A DNA stretch of 64,000 nt from Rhizobium sp. Root482 (GTDB lineage: Bacteria > Pseudomonadota > Alphaproteobacteria > Rhizobiales > Rhizobiaceae), in the NCBI RefSeq assembly GCF_001426565.1, contig NZ_LMFA01000023.1:124001-188000 (forward strand). The letters are read 5' to 3'. Shown piece by piece: positions 1-8,582 of the stretch; the stretch's first letter is position 1, and every line of letters begins with the position of its first letter. The translations under genes and the position numbers were made by a program. The notes below the pieces were generated by a model. That model was not told the origin of the DNA and did not search any database. It was given only the letters and a program-made list of their open reading frames with translations.

Positions 1-1
1 C

Positions 2-874
2 TGCGACGCCCGTCTTCCCGACGGTTCGCGTGTCAACGTCATCGCGCCGCCGCTTGCCATCGATGGCACGGCGCTCACCATTCGTAAGTTCAAGAAGGAC
101 AAGCTGAAGCTCGATCAGCTCGTCAAGTTCGGCGCCATCACCCCGGAAGGGGCGGTGCTTCTCCAGATCATCGGCCGCGTCCGCTGCAATGTCGTCATTT
201 CCGGCGGTACCGGCTCCGGCAAGACGACGCTGCTCAACTGCCTCACGGGCTATATCGATCTGGAAGAGCGGGTCATCACCTGCGAAGATACGGCCGAACT
301 GCAGCTGCAGCAGCCGCATGTCGTGCGTCTCGAAACCCGCCCGCCGAATATCGAAGGCGAGGGCGAGATCACCATGCGCGATCTCATCAAGAACTGCCTG
401 CGCATGCGTCCCGAGCGGATCATCGTCGGCGAAGTGCGCGGACCGGAGGTCTTCGACCTGCTGCAGGCAATGAACACAGGCCACGACGGCTCGATGGGCA
501 CGATCCACGCCAATACGCCGCGCGAATGCCTCAGCCGTATGGAATCGATGATCGCCATGGGCGGCTACACGCTGCCTGCAAAGACAGTGCGCGAGATCAT
601 CGCCGGCTCGATCGACGTGATCGTGCAGGCTGCCCGCCTGCGCGACGGCTCTCGCCGCATCACCCAGATCACCGAGGTGATCGGAATGGAAGGCGATGTC
701 ATCATCACGCAGGATCTGATGCGCTACGAGATCGACGGCGAGGATGCGAACGGCAAGATCATCGGAAAACACAAGTCGACCGGCATCGGTCGCCCGCATT
801 TCTGGGACCGGGCCCGCTATTTCAACGAGGACAAGCGGCTGGCCGCAACCCTCGATGCGATGGAAAAGGATTGA
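2..874 (+). CDS. cpaF: Tad/Flp pilus assembly ATPase CpaF (TadA), partial, 5' end outside window
   Basis: This is the secretion ATPase that powers assembly of Flp-type (Tad) pili at the inner membrane. The reading frame is open from base 2, so the gene starts upstream of the window; an internal ATG at 155 is not the true start. The Walker A motif [10 protein letters not shown] is encoded near 200-230, followed by an Asp box and the Walker B region around [10 protein letters not shown] and the [11 protein letters not shown]is-box typical of type II/IV secretion ATPases of the CpaF branch. The C-terminus is complete and ends at TGA 872-874. tadB follows within a few bases and tadC after it, which fixes this as the pilus ATPase and not a VirB11 protein. 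Confidence 0.95.
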   Translation, partial: CDARLPDGSRVNVIAPPLAIDGTALTIRKFKKDKLKLDQLVKFGAITPEGAVLLQIIGRVRCNVVISGGTGSGKTTLLNCLTGYIDLEERVITCEDTAELQLQQPHVVRLETRPPNIEGEGEITMRDLIKNCLRMRPERIIVGEVRGPEVFDLLQAMNTGHDGSMGTIHANTPRECLSRMESMIAMGGYTLPAKTVREIIAGSIDVIVQAARLRDGSRRITQITEVIGMEGDVIITQDLMRYEIDGEDANGKIIGKHKSTGIGRPHFWDRARYFNEDKRLAATLDAMEKD

Positions 875-879
875 TTGCC

Positions 880-1893
880 TTGATCCTGGGAATAGACATC
901 TCCATCCTGGCCATCGCCGGTCTCGCCGCCTTCGCGATGGCCGGCCTTGCCTATGGCATTCTGTTCACCCGCATCGAGACCGAAAAGAAAGCCGAGAGCC
1001 GTGTCCGCAAGGTAAAATTCGCCGAGACCGACAGGGTCAAGATGAAGGCGGCGCGCGACCGCGTGAACGAATCGTCGAAACGGCGGAAATCGGTCCAGGA
1101 TTCGCTGAAGGATCTTGAGAAGAAGCAGCAGGAAAAAACCGCGAAAGCCAAGCCGACGATGAAGATCAGGCTGATGCAGGCCGGCCTTCCGATCTCGATC
1201 GCCCAGTTCTATCTCGCCAGCGGGATCTTCGGACTTGTGGCGGGAATGATGGCACTGCTTGCCGGCGCCGCGCCCGTGGTCGCGGCCGGCATTGTGCTCG
1301 TCTGCGCCGCCGGCCTTCCGCGCTGGATCGTTGGTTTCATGATCAAGCGGCGCTGCAAGGCGTTCCTCAACGAATTTCCCAACGCCCTCGACGTCATGGT
1401 ACGGTCGATCAAATCGGGCCTGCCGCTCAACGATGCCATCAGGCTGATCGCCAATGACGGGCAGGAGCCGGTCAAATCCGAATTCAAGCGCGTCATCGAG
1501 GCGCAGCAGGTCGGCCTGAATATTCCCGAAGCCTGCGCCCGCATGATCAACAGCATCCCTCTGCCCGAGGTCAATTTCTTCGCCATCGTCATCGCCATCC
1601 AGGCGCAGGCCGGCGGCAATCTCTCCGAGGCGATCGGCAATCTCAGCAAGGTTCTGCGCGAACGCAAGAAGATGAAGGCCAAGGTCCAGGCGCTGTCGAT
1701 GGAGGCCAAGGCCTCCGCCTGCATCATCGGCGCCTTGCCGTTCATCGTCTCGCTGCTCGTCTACATGACATCGCCCGACTACATGATGATCCTGTTCACC
1801 GATCCGCGTGGTCATTTGATCATGGCCGGTGCGGCGGTGTGGATGAGCATCGGCATTCTGGTCATGCGCAACATGATCAACTTCGACATCTAG
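880..1893 (+). CDS. tadB: Tad pilus inner-membrane platform protein TadB
   Basis: TadB forms, with TadC, the inner-membrane platform of the Flp pilus machine. The product of 337 aa has an N-terminal membrane helix, a charged Lys/Arg/Glu-rich stretch (about residues 28-95), two hydrophobic segments and a type II secretion F (T2SSF/GspF) domain with conserved FPNALDVMVRSIKSG, then two C-terminal helices. The frame is open much further upstream, but that part overlaps cpaF. I chose the TTG at 880 because an AAAAGGA Shine-Dalgarno sequence ends nine bases before it and translation then begins directly with the membrane anchor; a TTG at 871 is possible but overlaps that site. The gene begins five bases after the cpaF stop. 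Confidence 0.9.
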   Translation: MILGIDISILAIAGLAAFAMAGLAYGILFTRIETEKKAESRVRKVKFAETDRVKMKAARDRVNESSKRRKSVQDSLKDLEKKQQEKTAKAKPTMKIRLMQAGLPISIAQFYLASGIFGLVAGMMALLAGAAPVVAAGIVLVCAAGLPRWIVGFMIKRRCKAFLNEFPNALDVMVRSIKSGLPLNDAIRLIANDGQEPVKSEFKRVIEAQQVGLNIPEACARMINSIPLPEVNFFAIVIAIQAQAGGNLSEAIGNLSKVLRERKKMKAKVQALSMEAKASACIIGALPFIVSLLVYMTSPDYMMILFTDPRGHLIMAGAAVWMSIGILVMRNMINFDI

Positions 1894-1903
1894 GAGGTCC
1901 GGC

Positions 1904-2890
1904 ATGAGCGAAGGCTTAATCAGTACCCTGACCGATCCAAATATCATCGTCGCCTTCCTGGTCGCGGTTGCCGTCCTTGCGACCTTCTACTCGCTGGCCG
2001 TGCCCCTTCTGGAAAGGGGCAACCTGGACAAGCGGATGAAATCCGTCGCGACCGAGCGCGAACTGATCCGCGCCCGCGAGCGCGCCCGCCTGAACGCGGA
2101 AGGGTCGGGCAGCAAGGCCTCGCTGCGCGCCCAGAACAATATCTCCGCGCGCCAGTTCGTCGAACGGCTCAATCTGCGCAAGGCATTGGTCGATGACCAG
2201 ACCGTCAACCGGCTGAAATCTGCCGGCTATCGCTCGCAGAACGCGCTCAATATATTCCTTGTCGCCCGGTTCTGCCTGCCCTTCCTGTTTCTCGCCGTCG
2301 GCGCCTTCTATATCTTCGTTCTGAACCATCTGGCCGACAAATCCCTGCCGATCAGGCTCCTGGCGGTGATCGGCATCGGCTATGCGGGCTTTTATGCACC
2401 GAACATGTTCATTTCCAATGCGGTTTCCAAGCGCCAGCACTCGATCCGCAGGGCTTGGCCCGACGCGCTCGACCTGCTTCTGATCTGCGTGGAATCCGGC
2501 GTTTCCATGGAACTGGCGATGCGGCGCGTCGCCGATGAAATCGCCGCCCAATCCGCGCCGCTGGCGGAAGAATTGGTCCTGACCACGGCCGAGCTTTCCT
2601 TCCTGCCCGATCGCCGCGTCGCGCTCGAAAATCTCGGCACGCGAACCGGGCTCGACGATGTCAAGGCGGTGATGCAGGCCCTCATCCAGGCCGACCGCTA
2701 CGGCACGCCGATCGCGCAGGCCCTGCGCGTGCTGGCCCAGGAAAGCCGCGACCAGCGCATGAACGAGGCCGAAAAGAAGGCCGCGGCGCTGCCGCCCAAG
2801 CTCACCGTGCCGATGATCCTGTTCTTCCTGCCGGTCCTCGTGGCCGTCATCCTCGGCCCGGCCGGCATCCAGGTGTCGGACAAGTTCTGA
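1904..2890 (+). CDS. tadC: Tad pilus inner-membrane platform protein TadC
   Basis: This is the second GspF-like platform protein of the Tad pilus system, 328 aa. It has an N-terminal membrane helix (about residues 9-30), a basic cytoplasmic region, paired hydrophobic segments near 120-170, a T2SSF domain with the pattern AWPDALDLLLICVESG, and a C-terminal helix ending shortly before the stop. A strong ribosome binding site (AGGAGG) lies in the ten-base gap after tadB, so the three genes are one operon. The tadD-like gene that usually completes this block lies downstream on the opposite strand. Confidence 0.92.
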   Translation: MSEGLISTLTDPNIIVAFLVAVAVLATFYSLAVPLLERGNLDKRMKSVATERELIRARERARLNAEGSGSKASLRAQNNISARQFVERLNLRKALVDDQTVNRLKSAGYRSQNALNIFLVARFCLPFLFLAVGAFYIFVLNHLADKSLPIRLLAVIGIGYAGFYAPNMFISNAVSKRQHSIRRAWPDALDLLLICVESGVSMELAMRRVADEIAAQSAPLAEELVLTTAELSFLPDRRVALENLGTRTGLDDVKAVMQALIQADRYGTPIAQALRVLAQESRDQRMNEAEKKAAALPPKLTVPMILFFLPVLVAVILGPAGIQVSDKF

Positions 2891-3138
2891 AGATTTCGGC
2901 GTGTGGCAACGAGAGGCAGGGCGGGCGGCAATTTCCGCTCCCCCTAGCTATTGGCTAAATAGTTGAAATCGGCTCAGGCCCGGTAACGGGCGGCCAAATG
3001 TTCCGCTCCAATCCTGTGCGAATTGAAGGTCCGACTCTTCGCGGAGACGATGGGCCGAAGAGACGCTTGCGGTGGATTGCGGCCAATTCCACCGCTGATC
3101 GAGCGCTCGTTCGCTATGGTCGATCAAACAATGCAGCG

Positions 3139-3966
3139 TCAGTTCGTGGCCTTGTCGTCGTCCTTGGCCAGCTTTTTCCAGGCATTCTGCTGCGACAGGA
3201 TGGAGCGCAGATATTTGACATTGGCTTCCGCCTGCTGCGGTGAAAGCTCCTCGCGGGCGATCTTTTCGGCTTCGCCGAAGCGCCCTTGCAGGCCGACGGC
3301 GAGCGCCAGGTTCTGGCGGATGCCGCTATTGGCGCCCGGCTGGCCGGCGGCGTTGCGCAGATAGCTCTCGGCGGTCTTCAGATCCTTGGCGAGTAGATAG
3401 GACATACCCAGATTGGAGAGGACGGACGGCTCGTTCGGTTCGATCTGAAGCGCATCGCGGTAGCGCTGGCGGGCTTCTCCGGAACGGCCAAGCTGATCGA
3501 GGATGGCGCCCTCGGCCGATTTCAGTCTCCAATCCGGCCGGTCGGGCGTCTGGGCCCGCGAAATCGTGTTCAGCGCCTGTTCCAGCTGGCCGGCGGCGGC
3601 CTGCGATTTGCCATAGGCGGCCAGCACTTCGCGGTCGCTCGGAAAATGGATCGCCACCTGCTGCATCACCGCCAGCGCCTGGTCGTTGCGGCCGGTCATC
3701 CGAAGCATATTGGCATAGTTGAGCCCGGCGGCCCGGTCCTTCGGGTTGCGCTCATAGGCCTGGCCGATGCTTTCGGCGGCCGCCGCCAGTTCACTGGCGT
3801 TCATCGAGGAGACGGGCTTTGAGAAGCTGGCGGAGGAGGGCACCGAGCCCGTCGTCAGTTCCTTCTTGTGGTTCGCGCAGCCGGCCAGCGCCAGGGCGAG
3901 GATCGCGACTGAAGCGCCCCTTAGCCACCGGCTGTCGGAAATGGATGAATAGCGACGTGCAGTCAT
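3139..3966 (-). CDS. tadD: TadD-like tetratricopeptide repeat lipoprotein
   Basis: TadD-type proteins are TPR lipoproteins needed for Flp pilus assembly, probably helping the outer-membrane secretin. The 275-aa product (start at 3966) has an N-terminal signal sequence ending in a lipobox LALAGC with Cys30, a low-complexity Ser/Thr linker, then several TPR units, for example around DRAAGLNYANMLRMTGRNDQ and PSVLSNLGMSYLLAKDL. The frame extends 22 codons further upstream to 4032, but the upstream part is not signal-like; the internal ATG preceded by a GGGGG-containing stretch fits better. The gene is convergent to tadC rather than in its operon. Assignment to TadD is from architecture plus context. 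Confidence 0.8.
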   Translation of the reverse strand: MTARRYSSISDSRWLRGASVAILALALAGCANHKKELTTGSVPSSASFSKPVSSMNASELAAAAESIGQAYERNPKDRAAGLNYANMLRMTGRNDQALAVMQQVAIHFPSDREVLAAYGKSQAAAGQLEQALNTISRAQTPDRPDWRLKSAEGAILDQLGRSGEARQRYRDALQIEPNEPSVLSNLGMSYLLAKDLKTAESYLRNAAGQPGANSGIRQNLALAVGLQGRFGEAEKIAREELSPQQAEANVKYLRSILSQQNAWKKLAKDDDKATN

Positions 3967-4104
3967 AACCAATGCCCCCAGCATCTGTTCACGCGCCAAC
4001 AGGTTCCCTGGCACTATCGGCGCACTCTCCACTCCAGCAATAATCTGTTAACCCTAACAGAGCGTTAATCAGGTGATTCTGCAGAAGTTTGTCCGGAGAT
4101 TTTC

Positions 4105-5493
4105 ATGGCTTCCTACCAGTTTATCGATCGTCCCTCGCCATTCTATGCCGGCACTGGCCCGACCCTGCCCGTCTTTGCGGTGACGCCGGCGGATATTGAG
4201 GAAGGGACGATCGACAGGGCAGCGCTCGATTGGGCGCGGGGGGCGGGCTTCAAGGCGGAAAGCGGCTCGGTCCTGCTGGTCGCCTCGGCTGGAGGAAAAC
4301 TGGGTGGCGCCTTGTTCGGGCTCGGCGCCCATCCCTCCGATAGCCCCTTGGCGGCCGGACAACTGGCGAAAAGCCTGCCTGCCGGCAACTGGCATATTGC
4401 CACGACGCCGCTTTCGGCGGAGCGTCTGGCGCTCGGTTACGGCCTCGGCGCCTATCGGTTCGACCAGTACAAGCCGAAGTGCAAGGATGCCGCCGTTCTT
4501 GTCGTTCCTCAAGGCGCCGATGCCGTCGATATCGAACGCCAGATCGCCGGCGTCTATCTTGCGCGCGACCTCATCAATATGCCGACCAATGACATGGGGC
4601 CGGATGCGCTGGAAGATGTGTTTCGCGCGCTCGGCGGTCATTACGGCGCTAAAATCTCGGTCATTGCCGGCGAAGACCTGCTGGAGGAGAATTTCCCGCT
4701 GATCCATACGGTCGGCCGTGCCAGCGCCGAAGCGCCGCGTCTTCTCGAGATGCGCTGGGGCCGAAAGGGAGGCCGCAAAATCACGTTGGTCGGCAAGGGC
4801 GTGTGCTTCGATACCGGCGGGCTGGATATCAAGCCTGCCTCCTCCATGCTTCTGATGAAGAAGGACATGGGCGGTGCCGCCAATGTCCTGGGGCTTGCGC
4901 TGATGATCATGGACGCGAAGCTCGATGTCGAACTGCGCGTGCTGGTGCCGGCGGTAGAAAATTCGATCGCCTCCAATGCCTTTCGACCCGGCGATATCTA
5001 TCGCAGCCGCAAGGGCCTGACGGTGCAGATCGACAATACCGATGCCGAGGGACGCCTGATCCTGGCCGATGCGCTCGCCTATGCCGACGAAGAAGAGACG
5101 GACCTCTTGATCGACATGGCGACGCTGACCGGTGCCGCCCGGGTGGCACTCGGGCCGGACCTGCCGCCCTTCTATACAGACAGCGAGACCCTCGCAGCAG
5201 ACATTGCGCAGTCAAGCCTTGCGGCCGATGATCCGCTCTGGCGCATGCCGCTCTACAAGGGTTACGAGAAGGATATTTCGGCGCGCATCGCCGATCTCAC
5301 CAATGCGCCCTCGGGCGGCATGGCGGGATCGATCACGGCGGCGCTGTTTCTCAAGCGCTTCGTCACCCGCGCCCAAAACTGGGCGCATTTCGACATTTTC
5401 GGCTGGTCACCGAGCGAGCGGCCGCACGCGCCGCTCGGCGGCGAGGCGCAGGCCATCCGCGCCCTCTACCATATGATCGCGAAGGCGAAGTAG
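4105..5493 (+). CDS. Leucyl aminopeptidase family protein (peptidase M17)
   Basis: This is a cytosolic dinuclear-metal exopeptidase of family M17, 462 aa, which removes N-terminal residues from peptides. Visible signatures are GKGVCFDTGGLDIKP (metal/substrate Lys and Asp), KKDMGGAA, and the family pattern NTDAEGRL with its metal-binding Asp and Glu. The N-terminal domain is shorter and more divergent than in PepA, as in the PepB-like branch common in alphaproteobacteria. It stands alone, divergent from the tadD-like gene and convergent with dnaA, with a symmetrical hairpin between it and dnaA. The exact peptide specificity cannot be read from sequence. Confidence 0.92.
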   Translation: MASYQFIDRPSPFYAGTGPTLPVFAVTPADIEEGTIDRAALDWARGAGFKAESGSVLLVASAGGKLGGALFGLGAHPSDSPLAAGQLAKSLPAGNWHIATTPLSAERLALGYGLGAYRFDQYKPKCKDAAVLVVPQGADAVDIERQIAGVYLARDLINMPTNDMGPDALEDVFRALGGHYGAKISVIAGEDLLEENFPLIHTVGRASAEAPRLLEMRWGRKGGRKITLVGKGVCFDTGGLDIKPASSMLLMKKDMGGAANVLGLALMIMDAKLDVELRVLVPAVENSIASNAFRPGDIYRSRKGLTVQIDNTDAEGRLILADALAYADEEETDLLIDMATLTGAARVALGPDLPPFYTDSETLAADIAQSSLAADDPLWRMPLYKGYEKDISARIADLTNAPSGGMAGSITAALFLKRFVTRAQNWAHFDIFGWSPSERPHAPLGGEAQAIRALYHMIAKAK

Positions 5494-5522
5494 GTCTTTC
5501 GCCTTCGCGTCACAGCACCGCC

Positions 5523-5556
5523 CTTACAGCCTCTCCCGATCGGGCGAGGCTGTAAG
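5523..5556. terminator. Bidirectional hairpin between M17 peptidase and dnaA
   Basis: An 11-base perfect inverted repeat (CTTACAGCCTC at 5523-5533 with GAGGCTGTAAG at 5546-5556) encloses a small inner palindrome, CCGATCGG. It lies between the 3' ends of two convergent genes, where a shared terminator is expected. There is no clear T-run on either side, so the intrinsic terminator role is inferred. Confidence 0.55.
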
Positions 5557-5593
5557 CGGCAGGAAAAATCCTCAGCAGGGGAGGGCGGTCGGG

Positions 5594-7147
5594 CTATTCG
5601 TTGATCAGGCGCTTCAGAAGCTCGATCTCGTGCGACAGTTTCGTGTCGCCGGAAATCAGGTCCTCGATCTTGCGCACGGCATGCAGCACCGTCGTGTGAT
5701 CGCGTCCACCAAAGCGGCGACCGATTTCCGGGAAGGAGCGCGGCGTCAGGGACTTGGCCAGGTACATGGCGATTTGGCGCGGCTTGACGATGACCCGGGT
5801 CCGGCGATTGGACACGAGTTCCTGGCGCGAGACATTGTAGTGTTTCGCCACTACGCGCTGGATATCCTCGATGCGCACCCGGCGCGGCTCGCCGGCATTG
5901 ACGAGATGCCCCAGCAATTCATCGACCCGCTCGATCGAAAGCTGTGGCTCGAAGGAAAGGCGGAACAGCAGCTGATTGAAAGCGCCTTCGAGTTCGCGCC
6001 CGCTGGCGGTGATGTTGCGGGCGACATGGCTCAGAATGGCGGCGGGAATATCGAGCGACGGATCGTCCTGGCGCACGACTTCGAGCCGGCGCTTGAGGAT
6101 TTCCAGGCGCATCTCGTAATCAGGCGCTTCCATTTCGATGGCGACGCCGCCCTGCAGGCGCGAGCGGACGCGCGGGTCGAGCGATTCCAGCTCCCAGGGC
6201 GCGCGGTCGGCTGCGACCACCACCTGCTTGGCGCTGTCGAGCAGCATGTTGAGAAGGTGACAGAATTCATGCTGGATCGACTTGCCCTGCAGGAACTGCA
6301 TGTCATCGATCACCAGCAGGTCGATATTGCGGAGCGTCTCCTTGAGGGACAGCGCGTCATTGTCGCGGATGGCGGTTGCAAAGCGCCACATGAAATATTC
6401 GGCCGTCAGATAGACCACGCGCGGAACGCGCGGGCTCTGGATGGCGGCGGTGGCGATCGCCTGCAAAAGATGCGTCTTGCCCAGTCCCACGGTCGAATGG
6501 ATGAACAGCGGATTGAAGCGCACGGCGCCGGCGCCAGCTTCGGCGATCGTCTTGGCGGCGGCAAGCGCGACCCGGTTGGAAGAGCCTTCGACAAAGCTCT
6601 CGAATGTATAGCGCGGATCGAGCGGCGAGCCGAACAGCGGGCCGGCGACCGGCTGGGCCTTCTGCAGATTTCCGACCGTGGCGGCGGCGTGATGGGCAAG
6701 CGTCTGCGGCACGGACCGGCGCGGAGTGGTGTTTGCGGCATCGCCGTGGCTGACCTGCGGCGCGTCCTCGGCAAGGCCGGGCCGGGCGCCGCGCGTTGCG
6801 CTGCGCACCAGGATTTCGACCTTGAGGACCTCCGGGTCCTCCTGCTGGACGAGGCTGGTGATCAGATCGAGGTAACGGTTGTTGATCCAGGATTTCAAAA
6901 AGGTCGTCGGTACCGAAAGCCGCACGACGCTTTTGGAGACCGAGTGAAGCTTCAGTCGTCCGAACCAGCTCGCAAAGACGTCGGGGCCGACCTGGGCTTT
7001 CAAGCGCGCACTGACCCGTTCGAACAGTGCACTGTGCCTCATATCGCCCTTTTCCCCCGTGGCTCCGTCAGGCTGCTGCGCAGCGATCTGACGTATATTC
7101 TCCCCATTTTCGAATACGATCGCCGACGTCACCGAATTACCAAACAT
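5594..7147 (-). CDS. dnaA: Chromosomal replication initiator protein DnaA
   Basis: DnaA binds DnaA boxes at the origin and opens DNA for replication. The 517-aa product has domain I ([22 protein letters not shown]), a variable linker, an AAA+ domain with Walker [12 protein letters not shown] near residue 220 and Walker [10 protein letters not shown], and the C-terminal DNA-binding domain with the family signature [20 protein letters not shown]. The start is uncertain: ATG 7147 has a good Shine-Dalgarno (GGAAGG, spacing seven), whereas ATG 7042 starts directly at domain I and would give 482 aa. The frame also reaches 7168, without a usable binding site. The gene is transcribed alone; its upstream region is unusually long and rich in dyads. 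Confidence 0.96.
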   Translation of the reverse strand: MFGNSVTSAIVFENGENIRQIAAQQPDGATGEKGDMRHSALFERVSARLKAQVGPDVFASWFGRLKLHSVSKSVVRLSVPTTFLKSWINNRYLDLITSLVQQEDPEVLKVEILVRSATRGARPGLAEDAPQVSHGDAANTTPRRSVPQTLAHHAAATVGNLQKAQPVAGPLFGSPLDPRYTFESFVEGSSNRVALAAAKTIAEAGAGAVRFNPLFIHSTVGLGKTHLLQAIATAAIQSPRVPRVVYLTAEYFMWRFATAIRDNDALSLKETLRNIDLLVIDDMQFLQGKSIQHEFCHLLNMLLDSAKQVVVAADRAPWELESLDPRVRSRLQGGVAIEMEAPDYEMRLEILKRRLEVVRQDDPSLDIPAAILSHVARNITASGRELEGAFNQLLFRLSFEPQLSIERVDELLGHLVNAGEPRRVRIEDIQRVVAKHYNVSRQELVSNRRTRVIVKPRQIAMYLAKSLTPRSFPEIGRRFGGRDHTTVLHAVRKIEDLISGDTKLSHEIELLKRLINE

Positions 7148-7462
7148 ATTGCCGCCTTCCAATGTCATTCCGCGACGCCGTCATTGCTGCCGACGTCAGC
7201 CTTTATGTCTGTACCTGCGGCCCTTCTTTAAAAGGCATGCCGCCCATCCAGACGCTCGCCGAGCCCCAAGAGGAATCCTCATCCTCCTCTCGCTGCCCGG
7301 TTCCGTACAGACCCGCCGGCATGAAGCCAAACGCCTGTCCCGCCTGTACGGTTTCATTCTCTCGTCCAAGGCCGGCCCTATAACAGGGGCCGCCTCTCGT
7401 CCGTTGTCTCCTTCCCGCCGACATCCCGACCCTCGTTACAAGAAGGGTTGCCGTACTTCCGA

Positions 7463-7480
7463 ATATCCTCCCCTGGATAT
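7463..7480. repeat. Short dyad ATATCC-N6-GGATAT upstream of dnaA
   Basis: A perfect 6-base inverted repeat with a 6-base spacer directly abuts the left arm of the larger inverted repeat 7481-7581. The spacing would suit a dimeric DNA-binding protein. No known regulator is assigned. Confidence 0.45.
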
Positions 7481-7581
7481 CCGCATGACCTGTCGCGCGG
7501 TTCCACGGCGCGTATGTCTTCCGGGGGTGCGCACCACAACCAGAAATCGCAGAACACCGCGCCGCGCGACAGATCGTGCGG
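7481..7581. repeat. Long-armed inverted repeat upstream of dnaA
   Basis: The 20-base arms at 7481-7500 and 7562-7581 are inverted copies of each other with 18 of 20 positions matching; the inner 11 bases, CTGTCGCGCGG and its complement, are perfect. The arms are separated by 61 bases that include a further small palindrome (GGTGCGCACC). It could be a pair of binding sites, a folded RNA, or the remnant of a repeat element. Confidence 0.6.
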
Positions 7582-7682
7582 TTGGGGATTCTCAGGTCTG
7601 ATTGATGGAACGTTGTGGAACCACCCCGTCACAAAAAGCTTAAGTGAAATTGTGCGACCCGTTGAATGGTCGCTTTTTCATC

Positions 7683-7691
7683 TTGTCCACA
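7683..7691 (+). promoter_or_regulatory. DnaA-box-like 9-mer upstream of dnaA
   Basis: TTGTCCACA differs from the consensus DnaA box TTATCCACA at one position. It lies about 540 bases upstream of the dnaA start. A single box could contribute to autoregulation; I did not find the cluster of boxes needed to call an origin. Confidence 0.35.
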
Positions 7692-7993
7692 GGTATCCCC
7701 CGCGCCTTCTGTGGAGGCATTTAGGCAGGATCGTGGCACAAGATCAATCGCCAATTTTATGGGCGAGAGGCGACTGGCCGTTGACTCTCATAGCGTGTCC
7801 TGCATGGGCCGGTAGCCGGCTTGTGAGAATCGCTTTTGAATCAAGGGCTTTGATTTTTGGCTTGGAAATCGGCCGGCGAAAAACAAAAAAAATAAAAATT
7901 CTCTTGACTCGCCGCAGGCTTCGGCAGGGCTCCGCAAAAGCTGCGGCCGCTGCTATGTCCTCCGACAAGTTACTGAAATTGCTTATAAAATGA

Positions 7994-8028
7994 TGTCATC
8001 ACATTGACATGATGAAAATGTGATGACA
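7994..8028. repeat. 11-bp stem hairpin downstream of rpsT
   Basis: TGTCATCACAT (7994-8004) and its exact complement ATGTGATGACA (8018-8028) flank a 13-base loop. It lies 34 bases beyond the rpsT terminator in the direction of rpsT transcription and has no T-run, so it may be a binding site or a back-up terminator. Confidence 0.5.
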
Positions 8029-8061
8029 GCGGGTAATCCCTGGCCCAAGCCCGAATCCGAA

Positions 8062-8085
8062 AAGCCCGGTCGTGGGACCGGGCTT
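8062..8085 (-). terminator. rho-independent terminator of rpsT
   Basis: A perfect 9-base stem (AAGCCCGGT / ACCGGGCTT) with a 6-base loop follows the rpsT stop by 27 bases on the minus strand and is followed on that strand by a short T-run (CTTTTC). Confidence 0.8.
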
Positions 8086-8112
8086 CCGCTTAACGAAAAA
8101 TTAGAAGTCTTA

Positions 8113-8379
8113 TTAAGCCTGGAGCGACTTCACGCGGCTGGCCAGACGCGAGACCTTGCGCGATGCCGTATTGGCATGCAGCACCCCCTTCGTGGCTGCC
8201 CGCATCAGTTCCGGCTGGGCTGCCTTGAGGGCTGCCTGGGCCAGTGCCTGATCGCCGGTGGCGATAGCTTCCTCGACCTTGCGGATGAAGCCGCGAACGC
8301 GCGAACGGCGGGACTTGTTGACTTCCGTGCGGCGTGCGATCTTGCGGGTCGCTTTTTTCGCCGAAGTTGTATTGGCCAT
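8113..8379 (-). CDS. rpsT: 30S ribosomal protein S20
   Basis: S20 binds 16S rRNA in the body of the small subunit. The 88-aa product begins [17 protein letters not shown] and is Lys/Arg/Ala-rich and all-helical, as expected. The frame is open nine codons further upstream, but the ATG at 8379 has an AGAGAG ribosome binding site and gives the canonical N-terminus. It has its own promoter (8507-8535) and a terminator (8062-8085), so it is probably transcribed singly between mutM and dnaA. Confidence 0.97.
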   Translation of the reverse strand: MANTTSAKKATRKIARRTEVNKSRRSRVRGFIRKVEEAIATGDQALAQAALKAAQPELMRAATKGVLHANTASRKVSRLASRVKSLQA

Positions 8380-8506
8380 TTGGTGTCTCTCTTCGAAATC
8401 TGACAAAAACTTCCGACGCGCCGTGCCGGGTCAGTGCGACCTGTCGTCCAAGCAATTCGGGAGCAATATCGGAAAACCTTGGAGCGGCTTTCCAAACTGT
8501 GGGCGG

Positions 8507-8535
8507 CATATAGCCTTAAACACCGGCGGCGTCAA
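8507..8535 (-). promoter_or_regulatory. sigma-70 type promoter of rpsT
   Basis: On the minus strand TTGACG (8535-8530) is followed after exactly 17 bases by TATATG (8512-8507), close to the rhizobial housekeeping consensus CTTGAC-N17-CTATAT. The -10 box lies about 130 bases before the S20 start codon, leaving a long leader typical of ribosomal protein genes. Confidence 0.7.
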
Positions 8536-8582
8536 CGCGCTATTTTTGAAAAGGCCTGGGCCCGGAACCGGCCGGGAGGGGG

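Larger units (their letters stand above)
7148..8112. other. Non-coding region between dnaA and rpsT
   Basis: About 965 bp separate the 5' end of dnaA from the 3' end of rpsT. Frames longer than 100 codons exist on both strands but lack family features or ribosome binding sites, and I judge them non-coding. The stretch holds the dnaA leader and promoter region, two nested inverted repeats (7463-7480 and 7481-7581), one DnaA-box-like 9-mer (7683-7691), an AT-rich tract around 7850-7905, an isolated hairpin (7994-8028) and the rpsT terminator (8062-8085). No tRNA or recognised small RNA family was seen. Confidence 0.6.

Noticed and set aside
526..879. Longer tadB start inside cpaF
   Set aside because: The extension is the out-of-frame translation of cpaF; membrane-anchor coding starts at about 880.
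5630..7231. Long open frame of 533 codons on the plus strand opposite dnaA
   Set aside because: It is an antisense shadow caused by high G+C at third codon positions; dnaA on the other strand is certain.
7448..7993. Plus-strand frame upstream of rpsT
   Set aside because: It has no ribosome binding site, crosses the inverted repeats and A/T-rich tract, and shows no recognisable domain.
7148..8112. Chromosomal origin of replication beside dnaA
   Set aside because: Only one DnaA-box-like 9-mer is visible and no box cluster; in rhizobia the origin is not normally at dnaA.
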